Part shown: piece by piece, positions 1 to 5,253 of the stretch
Layout: each line of letters begins with the position of its first letter
How positions within the stretch are numbered: position 1 is the first letter of the stretch
Assembly (NCBI GenBank): GCA_902489925.1
Contig: CABUBX010000141.1
Location: 1-5,253, forward strand
DNA from: an uncultured Lachnospiraceae bacterium
GTDB taxonomy: Bacteria; Bacillota; Clostridia; Lachnospirales; Lachnospiraceae
Reading direction: 5' to 3'
Length of the DNA stretch: 5,253 nucleotides
The notes under the pieces: generated by a model
Seen by the model: only the letters and a program-made list of their open reading frames with translations
The model's database searches: none
What the model was told of the DNA's origin: nothing
Position numbers and translations under genes: made by a program

Positions 1-36
1 TCTCATTTCCCTCGCTTCACCACTCATTGTGTGTAT

Positions 37-65
37 ATCATATCACAAAAAATATATGAATACAA
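37..65 (-). promoter_or_regulatory. Sigma-A-type promoter with extended -10, firing leftward
   Basis: On the minus strand a -35 TTGTAT (65-60) is separated by exactly 17 bases from a -10 TATGAT (42-37). The -10 is preceded by TG one base away (TGATATGAT), the extended -10 motif. The predicted start of transcription is near position 30. It lies downstream of the spoIVB terminator and points out of the window, so it should drive the next gene to the left. Synteny suggests spo0A, which commonly follows spoIVB in Firmicutes; this is inference. I see no clear sigma-H promoter or Spo0A box (TGTCGAA type) in the visible part, which holds only about 30 bases of the transcript. Confidence 0.65.
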
Positions 66-75
66 TATTTTTTTG

Positions 76-127
76 AAAATAAAAAGCAGGAAACACAATG
101 GCTGCCACTGCGTTTCTTGCTTCCTGC
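76..127 (-). terminator. Intrinsic terminator after spoIVB
   Basis: The stem begins at the base right after the spoIVB TGA stop. On the minus strand GCAGG (127-123) pairs with CCTGC (90-86). After a 7-base bulge on the 5' side, AAACGCAGTGG (115-105) pairs with CCATTGTGTTT (101-91), including two G-U pairs, around a CAG loop. A T-rich tail (TTTTTATTTT, 85-76) follows. An alternative fold gives a 7-bp outer stem GCAGGAA/TTCCTGC. The one-sided bulge is untidy, but total pairing and the tail support a functional leftward terminator. Confidence 0.82.
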
Positions 128-1201
128 TCAATATTCCATCATATCCTCAATAAATATCCCATAGCCTTTTGTCGGGTCGTTGACAAATACATGTGTTACC
201 GCCCCCACAAGCTTCCCATTCTGTATAATAGGCGAACCGCTCATTCCCTGTATGATTCCGCCTGTCGTCTGCAACAGCCGCTCATCCGTTATTTGCACGA
301 CAAAATCTTTATTGCCGCCTCTGCTGTTATAATCAATACCGATAATTTTTATATGATATGTGCCTGCTTTTCCATGAAGCTGACACAGCATCACGGCATC
401 ACCGACTTTAAGTTCACTTTTTTCACCTGCCGGAAGCGCTTTTTTTTCATCATATGCGTATTGCTCTGAAATCAGCCGCCCGTAGATGCCTGCATCAGTA
501 TTTTTATATACAACACCAAACTGTCTGCTTTTTCCGTAAATGATATTGCCGACCATCTCGCCCGGATTTCCGTTTTTTCCCTTTACAAGGGCGTATACGC
601 TCGAAGGATATAAGCCGCCCGCACTCATGTCTACAAGCCCGCCCGTGTCCACATCCGTGATTCCGTGTCCAAGCGCCGCGAAGTGATTATTTTCATCGAC
701 AAAGCTCAATGTTCCTATGCCCTGCGTATCATCGCGCACCCATATTCCCGTTTTATAATCGCCATCCTTTGTTTTTACGGGCTTTACACTCGTTTTTCTT
801 TCTTCTCCGTCTCTTAAAACAACCAACTCCAGCGCCTCATCCTTTTTAAGACGAATCGCTTCTGTCATCTGCGCGGCTGTATTTACCGCCTTTCCATTCA
901 CAGAAATAATATAATCACCTTCCGTCACCGCATTTTCCGACGGTGAAACGACATTTCCGCCGCCGTCTGTGACCTCGGCTGTGCCAAGCACAAGCAGTCC
1001 CTTTGTCTGTATATGAATACCGACAGCCACACCTACAGGCATCAGCCGCCTTTCCCGCACATCCACACTTTTTGCCTGACCGACCGGAACATAACTGCCA
1101 AAGCCATCAAACCGGCTCATCCATGATAAGCCAAGCACAGCGCTCAATATAAAGGTGCCCATCAACTTTCCTTTTGCATTTCCTTTGATTTTCCTTCTCA
1201 T
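128..1201 (-). CDS. spoIVB: Stage IV sporulation protein B, SpoIVB serine peptidase (family S55)
   Basis: A 357-residue protein from ATG at 1201; the in-frame GTG at 1210 would give 360, and the residue numbers here use that longer form. A basic N-terminus (MRRKIKGNAKGK) precedes one hydrophobic segment (about 18-31), a signal anchor or signal peptide that sends the protein from the forespore into the intermembrane space. A PDZ domain spans about 65-145, with EGDYIISVNGKAV at 97-109. The S55 protease domain follows: ALGHGITD with His182, ITDE with Asp309, and GGIIQGMSGSPI with Ser324. The His-Ser and Asp-Ser distances (142 and 15 residues) equal those of the B. subtilis triad as I recall it (H236, D363, S378), so the enzyme should be active. 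SpoIVB cleaves SpoIVFA and so triggers pro-sigma-K processing in the mother cell. The protein is shorter than the 426-residue B. subtilis form, mostly before the protease domain. It is flanked by terminators on both sides, so it is probably monocistronic. Confidence 0.96.
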   Translation of the reverse strand: MRRKIKGNAKGKLMGTFILSAVLGLSWMSRFDGFGSYVPVGQAKSVDVRERRLMPVGVAVGIHIQTKGLLVLGTAEVTDGGGNVVSPSENAVTEGDYIISVNGKAVNTAAQMTEAIRLKKDEALELVVLRDGEERKTSVKPVKTKDGDYKTGIWVRDDTQGIGTLSFVDENNHFAALGHGITDVDTGGLVDMSAGGLYPSSVYALVKGKNGNPGEMVGNIIYGKSRQFGVVYKNTDAGIYGRLISEQYAYDEKKALPAGEKSELKVGDAVMLCQLHGKAGTYHIKIIGIDYNSRGGNKDFVVQITDERLLQTTGGIIQGMSGSPIIQNGKLVGAVTHVFVNDPTKGYGIFIEDMMEY

Positions 1202-1205
1202 CTGT

Positions 1206-1213
1206 CTCACCCT
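1206..1213 (-). promoter_or_regulatory. spoIVB ribosome binding site (decides the start)
   Basis: AGGGTGAG on the minus strand, with AGGGTG (1213-1208) six bases before ATG at 1201, is a good Shine-Dalgarno sequence at normal spacing. An in-frame GTG at 1210 lies inside this site and has only AGG directly touching it with no spacing, so it is an unlikely start. Confidence 0.75.
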
Positions 1214-1245
1214 GTCATCATTAAAATGTATTTTTTGCTTTCTTA
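1214..1245 (-). promoter_or_regulatory. Probable spoIVB promoter region (sigma factor uncertain)
   Basis: This AT-rich gap is the only space between the recN terminator and the spoIVB ribosome binding site, so a dedicated spoIVB promoter should be here or partly overlap the terminator. Candidate signals are weak. CATTTTA (1228-1222) fits the CATnnTA -10 consensus of sigma-G, but the nearest -35-like element (TGATTT, 1250-1245) is a poor match and about two bases too close. GCAAAAAATA (1238-1229) resembles a sigma-F -10 with one mismatch but has no -35. In B. subtilis spoIVB is made in the forespore under sigma-F and sigma-G, which is why these were considered. The location is inference, and the exact boxes are not established. 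Confidence 0.35.
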
Positions 1246-1285
1246 AATCAAAAAGAGAGCATATACGTCATGTATATCCTCTCTT
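1246..1285 (-). terminator. Intrinsic terminator after recN
   Basis: Read on the minus strand, AAGAGAG (1285-1279) pairs with CTCTCTT (1259-1253). One G-G mismatch follows (1278/1260), then ATATAC (1277-1272) pairs with GTATAT (1266-1261) around the 5-base loop ATGAC. The stem is 13 base pairs with a single mismatch, followed by a T-run (TTTTTGATTT, 1254-1245) on the minus strand. It lies 18 bases past the recN stop. The plus-strand side has no T-run after the stem, so it acts leftward only. It should end dxs-operon transcripts and insulate spoIVB from them. Confidence 0.9.
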
Positions 1286-1303
1286 AGTATGTGAGCCTTC
1301 CGC

Positions 1304-2986
1304 TCATTCCAAACAGTATTTTTTTGTATTCTGTGCCAATGATTTCATCTCACGGGCATTTAAAAGCACCGTATCTGTCACTGCCACACCACCGAGCAGC
1401 CGCGCAATCTCCTGTACCGAAGCCTCATCCGACAATTTTTTAATTTCAGTTAAAGTATGGTCTGCCACATTTTTCTTTTCAATCATATAATGGGCATCTG
1501 CCATGGAGGCAATCTGTGGCAAATGCGTAATGCAGATGACCTGATGCTTCCCGGCAATCACAGACAGCCGTTCAGATACCTTCTGTGCGGTCCGCCCGCT
1601 GATGCCCGCATCAATTTCATCAAAAATCAATGTTTCCACTGCATCGGCATCGGCAAGTACTGATTTAACCGCAAGCATTACTCTTGAAAGCTCGCCGCCG
1701 GAGGCAACCTCGCCAAGCGGCTTTAAATCCTCGCCGGGATTTGTGGAAATCACAAATTCAGCCTCATCAATACCGTTGCTGCCTGCATTTTCAAGTGTGT
1801 AAAACCGCATATCAAAACGGACGTCTAAAAAGTTAAGTTCCTTTAATGCTTCAAGAATCAAAGAGGACAACTTTTTCCCTGCCGCCTGACGTATCTCTGA
1901 AACTTTTTTTGCAAGCTGCATATAAGTTTTGCCTGCCGCTTTAAAATCTGCCCGAAGCTTATGAAGATATTCCTCATAATGCTCAAGCTGCTCTAATTCC
2001 TGCTGTTTTTGTTCTTTATAGTCTAAAATCTCTCTGATTGTCTGTCCGTACTTTGTCTTCAGTGTATTTATCATGTCAAGCCGCTGTTCTGTTTCTCTGA
2101 AAGCCTCGTCATCAAAGGTAAGCGCATCAATATATCCGGCCATCTCCCGATTAAAATCATTGAGAAGATTGTCTGCATCATAAAGCTGTGCCTTCATTCC
2201 CGATATCGTTTCATCGTAGTCTTCAACCGAAGAAAGCTCTCTAAGCGCCCTGCTGACAGCCTCAGACGCTTCATTCGCACAGAGGGCATAGGCACTGCCC
2301 GCGCTCTCCATAATCTTGCGGCTGTGACTCATTTTTTTATACTGAGCAGCCAGCAAATCATCCTCGCCCTCTGTCAAGGCTGCATCTTCAATTTCCTGAA
2401 TCACATATTCGAGAAATATCTGCTCTTTCTTGCGCTGTTCACTGTCTGTCACAGCATTTTTCAGCTCTCTTTCAAAAGCTTTATATTTTTCAAAAGCTTC
2501 TGCCATCTCTTTTTTTAATGTTCCCAGTTTTTCTTTTGAAAATTCATCAAGAATTTCCAAATGTTTACTTTTATACAACAGCGACTGGTGTTCATGCTGA
2601 CCGTGAATGTCAATCAGCATTGATGCAATTTCTTTGACTGTTTTGACGGAAACAATTTCGCCGTTGATGCGACTGACACTTCTTGACGGCGACATCCGAC
2701 GGGATATTGCCACAGTACCGTCCTCCTGCGGAATTTCAAGCTTTGCAAGAGCTTTTGCCGCATCGGAATTTTCATCAATATTAAAAAACAATTCCACCAG
2801 GGCATAGTCTGCCCCTTTTCTAATCATATCCTTTGGCATCTTTTTTCCGAGTGCCAAATTAATTGAGCCGATAATAATTGATTTTCCCGCACCGGTTTCA
2901 CCTGTCAAAATATTCAAATGCTCTTGAAAATCAACCTCAATCTCGTCAATAAGCGCAAGATTTTTAACATGAATTGCTGAAAGCAT
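1304..2986 (-). CDS. recN: DNA repair protein RecN (SMC-like ATPase)
   Basis: A 560-residue protein, close to E. coli (553) and B. subtilis (576) RecN. It has the split ABC-ATPase layout of SMC-type proteins. The N-terminal half has LTGETGAGKS (27-36, Walker A) and the Q-loop region DIHGQHEHQSL (126-136). A central part rich in Glu, Lys, Leu and Gln, about 150-215 and 315-375, should form the two antiparallel coiled-coil arms. The C-terminal half has the ABC signature ASGGELSR (428-435), Walker B LIFDEIDAGISG (453-464, D456 and E457) and the H-loop ITHLPQIA (486-493, H488). RecN gathers at double-strand breaks, tethers DNA ends and assists RecA-dependent repair. ATG at 2986 follows AAGGG by seven bases, and that site overlaps the argR TAG stop. 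It is the last gene of the dxs-side operon, with a strong terminator starting 18 bases after its TGA stop. No LexA (SOS) box is visible immediately upstream, as expected for an internal operon gene. Confidence 0.97.
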   Translation of the reverse strand: MLSAIHVKNLALIDEIEVDFQEHLNILTGETGAGKSIIIGSINLALGKKMPKDMIRKGADYALVELFFNIDENSDAAKALAKLEIPQEDGTVAISRRMSPSRSVSRINGEIVSVKTVKEIASMLIDIHGQHEHQSLLYKSKHLEILDEFSKEKLGTLKKEMAEAFEKYKAFERELKNAVTDSEQRKKEQIFLEYVIQEIEDAALTEGEDDLLAAQYKKMSHSRKIMESAGSAYALCANEASEAVSRALRELSSVEDYDETISGMKAQLYDADNLLNDFNREMAGYIDALTFDDEAFRETEQRLDMINTLKTKYGQTIREILDYKEQKQQELEQLEHYEEYLHKLRADFKAAGKTYMQLAKKVSEIRQAAGKKLSSLILEALKELNFLDVRFDMRFYTLENAGSNGIDEAEFVISTNPGEDLKPLGEVASGGELSRVMLAVKSVLADADAVETLIFDEIDAGISGRTAQKVSERLSVIAGKHQVICITHLPQIASMADAHYMIEKKNVADHTLTEIKKLSDEASVQEIARLLGGVAVTDTVLLNAREMKSLAQNTKKYCLE

Positions 2987-2998
2987 ATATACGCCCTT

Positions 2999-3454
2999 CT
3001 ATGAAAACTTAATAATTTTATTAATGAGTGCCATGACTCTATATGTATCTTCTTCACTGTGAATCGCACACATAATTGTATCATCTCCTGCAATACAGCC
3101 GACAAGTCCCGGAATTTCCATATGGTCCAGCGCTGTAGCTACAGCCATTGCCATCCCTGTCACTGTTTTTATCACAACTAGATTTGTAGCCACGGCATTG
3201 GAAACGAAACCGTCCTTCAAGACCCTTGTATACTTATTCGTCATTTCACTGTCCGGACTGACAATGACGGCATACTTTTGTGCTTTTACCGTTCCCGGCA
3301 CTTTTGCAAGCTTTAACTCACGTATATCGCGCGACACCGTTGCCTGTGTTACCGCAAAACCGGCCTCATTCAGTTTTTCGGCAAGTTCCTCCTGCGTCTC
3401 GATTTCACTGTTTCCAATAAGTTCTATAATCTTTGCATGTCTTTTCGCCTTCAT
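2999..3454 (-). CDS. argR: Arginine repressor (ArgR/AhrC family)
   Basis: A 151-residue protein, the standard ArgR length. Residues 1-65 form the winged helix-turn-helix DNA-binding domain: KRHAKIIELI, then ETQEELAEKL, and the recognition helix with QATVSRDIRELKL (37-49), where S41-R42 is the family's conserved DNA-contact pair. The C-terminal hexamerisation and arginine-binding domain includes GMAMAVATALD (100-110) and GCIAGDDTI (119-127). Asp124 and Asp125 correspond to the paired aspartates that bind the arginine ligand. Cys120 replaces the more usual Thr. Family members form hexamers that bind ARG boxes when arginine is abundant, repressing biosynthesis and, in Bacillus, activating catabolism. 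No arginine genes adjoin it, so its targets are elsewhere. In B. subtilis the equivalent (AhrC) also sits before recN. ATG at 3454 has AGAGGTG nine bases upstream, fused to the nadK TAG stop. No internal promoter or ARG box is apparent in front of it, so it probably depends on the upstream operon promoter. Confidence 0.96.
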   Translation of the reverse strand: MKAKRHAKIIELIGNSEIETQEELAEKLNEAGFAVTQATVSRDIRELKLAKVPGTVKAQKYAVIVSPDSEMTNKYTRVLKDGFVSNAVATNLVVIKTVTGMAMAVATALDHMEIPGLVGCIAGDDTIMCAIHSEEDTYRVMALINKIIKFS

Positions 3455-3468
3455 TTTTTATCACACCT

Positions 3469-4293
3469 CTATACTTCCTTAACATTCCCGATTTTATTTC
3501 TCAGGATTTCATAAAAGTTACTCTTTTTAAGCTGTATGATTCTGATACATTGCGCTGCCCGCCGGATTTCTACTTTGTCGTTAGATTCAAGGTGTACAGC
3601 GGTCTGTCCGTCGTAGGTCACAAGTGCCTCCTCTTTTTGGGTTTTTCGCCGCCTTCCGATTTCTATCGTGACCTTTTCATCACCTGAAACAACAATGCTT
3701 CTTGCGGTCAATGAATGCGGACAGATTGGCGTAACAACCATAACCTCATTTTTAGGATAAACTACCGGTCCCCCAGCCGATAAATTATATCCCGTTGAGC
3801 CGGCCGGCGTTGACACGATGACACCGTCAGCCGCATAAATATCTACAAGGCTGTCATTTATCCACAATCTCAGCTCTACAAGTCTTGAAAACCCTGTTCT
3901 GCTGACAACAATATCATTGACAGCGCCTGCCGATGCCGTCAGTCTGTCATTGTGATAAACATTTCCCGAAATCATCATCCGAGGCTCAACTTCATAATCA
4001 TCATTCATCAGACAGTCTATTGCTTCAAAAATATCTTCTTTTTCGACGGAAGTCAAAAAGCCCAATGTGCCCAAATTAATTCCTAAAAACGGCACATTGC
4101 AGTTCACATACTGGCGCGCTGTCTGTATAAATGTACCGTCGCCTCCGAGAATCAGAATAACGTCCATATCCTTAAATACAGTCCAGTCCGTTGCCCATAC
4201 TTTCTGATGGACATCCAGATATTCACATATGGACTTTGTCACTGTCATCCCGATATCCTTTTCCGCATTTGTCACAATTCCGAATTTTTCCAT
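3469..4293 (-). CDS. nadK: ATP-NAD kinase (NAD kinase)
   Basis: A 274-residue protein, close to the roughly 265-290 usual for bacterial NAD kinases. It phosphorylates the 2'-OH of the NAD adenosine ribose to make NADP in the cytoplasm, and is the only known route to NADP. The catalytic GGDGT motif is at 50-54, followed by GINLGTLGFL (71-80). VNDIVVSR (125-132) is the conserved NE/D motif, with Asp127 in the variable acidic position. The glycine-rich region DGVIVSTPAGSTGYNLSAGG (156-175) forms the NAD-binding core. PICPHSLTARSIV (189-201) and a terminal-domain YDGQ (227-230) complete the family pattern. ATG at 4293 is preceded by AGGATGGG, six bases away and merged with the tlyA TAG stop; the gap to tlyA is 12 bases. 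It is placed between tlyA and argR, as in many Clostridia. All motifs are present and I see nothing unusual in the enzyme. Confidence 0.97.
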   Translation of the reverse strand: MEKFGIVTNAEKDIGMTVTKSICEYLDVHQKVWATDWTVFKDMDVILILGGDGTFIQTARQYVNCNVPFLGINLGTLGFLTSVEKEDIFEAIDCLMNDDYEVEPRMMISGNVYHNDRLTASAGAVNDIVVSRTGFSRLVELRLWINDSLVDIYAADGVIVSTPAGSTGYNLSAGGPVVYPKNEVMVVTPICPHSLTARSIVVSGDEKVTIEIGRRRKTQKEEALVTYDGQTAVHLESNDKVEIRRAAQCIRIIQLKKSNFYEILRNKIGNVKEV

Positions 4294-4305
4294 CGCCAGC
4301 CCATC

Positions 4306-5112
4306 CTATAAAGCTTCATGCGCCTGATTGACAACATCTGCCGTCACTACAGGCACATTGTCATAAATTGTACCGTCATTATGATTTTGGATATACAAAA
4401 GATATTCAATATTGCCCTCCGGCCCTTTAATCGGTGAAAAGTCAAGATTAAGCACTTCAAACCCGATACTGACAACATGGGCAATAATCATATCAATAAC
4501 TTCCATATGAACCGCTTTATCCCGGACAACACCTTTTTTTCCTACCTTTTCGCGGCCCGCTTCAAACTGGGGCTTAATCAGACATACCATCTTCCCCTCC
4601 GGCGTAAGCAAAGTCTTTGCCACCGGAAGCACCTTTTTCAGTGAAATAAAAGAGACATCCACTGACGCAAAATCAATAGGCTCGCCGATATCCTCCGTTG
4701 TCACATAACGGATATTTGTACGTTCCATGCAAACGACCCGTTCATCCTGTCTGAGCTTCCAGTCAAGCTGTCCGTGTCCTACATCCACAGCAAAAACCTT
4801 TACCGCACCATTTTGAAGCATACAGTCGGTAAAGCCGCCTGTCGATGAACCGATATCCATACAGACACAGCCTTCGACATTCACGCCAAAATTAGTCATC
4901 GCTTTTTCAAGCTTTAAGCCGCCCCGGCTCACATACTTTAATGTATGGCCTTTAATCTCTATTTTTGCCTTTTCCTCATGAAACATCGTTCCGGCCTTAT
5001 CCTCGCGCTCGCCATTGACAAATACGTTTCCTGTCATTATCATAGCCTTCGCTTTTTCTCTCGATGCAGCCAGTCCCTGCTTCACTAAAAGTACATCAAG
5101 TCTTTCTTTCAT
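4306..5112 (-). CDS. tlyA: TlyA family rRNA (cytidine-2'-O)-methyltransferase (S4 domain plus FtsJ-like domain)
   Basis: A 268-residue protein, the usual length for the family. An S4 RNA-binding domain covers about residues 3-60 (RLDVLLVKQGL, then SREKAKAMI and GNVFVNG). A linker with SRGGLKL (62-68) leads into a Rossmann-type SAM-dependent methyltransferase domain. The SAM-binding motif is DIGSSTGGFTD (86-96), followed by DVGHGQLDWKLR (110-121), VDVSFISL (151-158) and KPQFEAGREKVG (180-191). K67, D152, K180 and E236 match the K-D-K-E tetrad of FtsJ-like enzymes. Each sits two residues before the positions I recall for Mycobacterium tuberculosis TlyA (69, 154, 182, 238). Family members methylate the ribose of 23S rRNA C1920, and some also 16S rRNA C1409, which affects capreomycin sensitivity. 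The N-terminus is short, leaning to the 23S-only type, but this is not decided. The ATG start has AGGAG five bases upstream (5118-5122) and overlaps the dxs stop. Older annotations may call it hemolysin A; the methyltransferase role is better supported. Confidence 0.95.
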   Translation of the reverse strand: MKERLDVLLVKQGLAASREKAKAMIMTGNVFVNGEREDKAGTMFHEEKAKIEIKGHTLKYVSRGGLKLEKAMTNFGVNVEGCVCMDIGSSTGGFTDCMLQNGAVKVFAVDVGHGQLDWKLRQDERVVCMERTNIRYVTTEDIGEPIDFASVDVSFISLKKVLPVAKTLLTPEGKMVCLIKPQFEAGREKVGKKGVVRDKAVHMEVIDMIIAHVVSIGFEVLNLDFSPIKGPEGNIEYLLYIQNHNDGTIYDNVPVVTADVVNQAHEAL

Positions 5113-5253
5113 CCAATCTCCTCTTTACTGCTTTTAAGTCCGTCAAGTATACGCCTTGCAACAGACGCCTCATCCAGCCCAAGTTCTTTTTTCAGTTCAT
5201 CCACATTGCCGTGCTCAACAAATATATCCGGTATGCCAAGACTTAAAACCTTT
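5109..5253 (-). CDS. dxs: 1-deoxy-D-xylulose-5-phosphate synthase, C-terminal end only
   Basis: Partial gene: only the last 47 codons and a TGA stop are inside the window, and the rest lies beyond the right edge. The visible peptide starts KVLSLGIPDIFVEHG and ends SSKEEIG. The 'G-I/L-P-D-x-F-x-E-H-G' segment followed by an acidic helix with ELGLD is the typical end of the transketolase C-terminal domain of DXS. The enzyme condenses pyruvate with glyceraldehyde 3-phosphate, using thiamine diphosphate, in the first step of the cytoplasmic MEP route to isoprenoids. None of the thiamine-binding or catalytic part is visible, so the call rests on this short C-terminal signature plus synteny, since dxs commonly precedes tlyA in Clostridia. 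The stop overlaps the tlyA start (ATGA, 4-base overlap), which implies co-transcription and probable translational coupling. No terminator or promoter is seen at this junction. Confidence 0.88.
   Translation of the reverse strand, partial: KVLSLGIPDIFVEHGNVDELKKELGLDEASVARRILDGLKSSKEEIG

Noticed and set aside
1..27. Possible start of a leftward gene at ATG 27 or ATG 6 on the minus strand
   Set aside because: ATG at 27 would be almost leaderless with no Shine-Dalgarno sequence. ATG at 6 has GAGGG only two bases away. Too little sequence remains to support either, so the stretch is treated as leader.
52..70. ARG-box-like sequence (ATATGAATACAATATTT) near the outgoing promoter
   Set aside because: Only one half-site (TGAAT) matches the ArgR operator palindrome and the second half (ATTCA) is absent. 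In AT-rich DNA this is expected by chance.
98..469. Plus-strand open frame of 123 codons opposite the end of spoIVB
   Set aside because: It lies antisense to a clearly conserved protease domain, begins inside the spoIVB terminator hairpin, has no ribosome binding site, and its product (rich in Cys, His and Phe) looks like no known family.
1208..1210. GTG at 1210 as the spoIVB start
   Set aside because: It is in frame, but the only purine-rich sequence touches it directly. ATG at 1201 has AGGGTG at proper six-base spacing, and that site includes this GTG.
1155..1490. Plus-strand open frame spanning the recN-spoIVB gap
   Set aside because: It runs through the recN terminator and antisense to two well-supported genes, with no convincing Shine-Dalgarno sequence or family motif. 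It is a shadow frame.
2614..3105. Two short minus-strand frames (2614-2805 and 2914-3105) in other frames of recN and argR
   Set aside because: They overlap RecN and ArgR codons that carry conserved motifs, have no ribosome binding sites of their own, and yield low-complexity peptides without recognisable domains.
1..5253. Mobile elements, CRISPR arrays, tRNA/rRNA genes, riboswitches or an undescribed system
   Set aside because: Nearly all bases are in conserved housekeeping or sporulation genes with normal lengths and motifs. The gaps are short and explained by terminators, promoters and ribosome binding sites. I saw no direct-repeat arrays, terminal inverted repeats, integrase or transposase motifs.

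Overview
The window is a stretch of ordinary chromosome from a spore-forming, low-to-moderate GC Firmicute, most probably class Clostridia and perhaps Lachnospiraceae. The evidence is the gene order dxs-tlyA-nadK-argR-recN-spoIVB, a well-known clostridial arrangement, together with purine-rich Shine-Dalgarno sequences and the sporulation protease SpoIVB. The family-level placement is inference from protein flavour and synteny. All genes lie on the minus strand, so transcription runs from the right edge to the left edge.

Reading in the direction of transcription: the right edge (5253-5109) holds the last 47 codons of dxs, the isoprenoid-precursor synthase gene. Its stop overlaps the start of tlyA (rRNA 2'-O-methyltransferase) in an ATGA junction. 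nadK (NAD kinase), argR (arginine repressor) and recN (SMC-like DNA repair ATPase) follow with gaps of only 12-14 bases. At tlyA/nadK, nadK/argR and argR/recN the upstream TAG stop is fused to the Shine-Dalgarno sequence of the next gene. These five genes therefore look like one transcription unit with coupled translation. A strong intrinsic terminator after recN (1246-1285) closes it.

spoIVB (1201-128) comes next as a separate unit. Its promoter must either lie in the short AT-rich gap between that terminator and its ribosome binding site, or be read through from upstream. This fits a gene used only in the forespore, set behind a housekeeping operon. A second intrinsic terminator begins immediately after the spoIVB stop codon. 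The left edge (about 1-75) then carries a good extended -10 sigma-A-type promoter that fires leftward out of the window. By synteny the gene it drives is probably spo0A, but none of that coding sequence can be identified here.

The operon members do not share a pathway: isoprenoid synthesis, ribosome modification, NADP supply, arginine control and double-strand-break repair. They are linked by conserved order rather than by a joint reaction. All intact genes have their expected catalytic or binding motifs and normal lengths. I found no mobile element, CRISPR array, RNA gene or broken gene, and no evidence of an undescribed system. The most useful observations concern regulation: stop/SD fusion, the insulating terminator, the confined spoIVB promoter region and the outgoing promoter.
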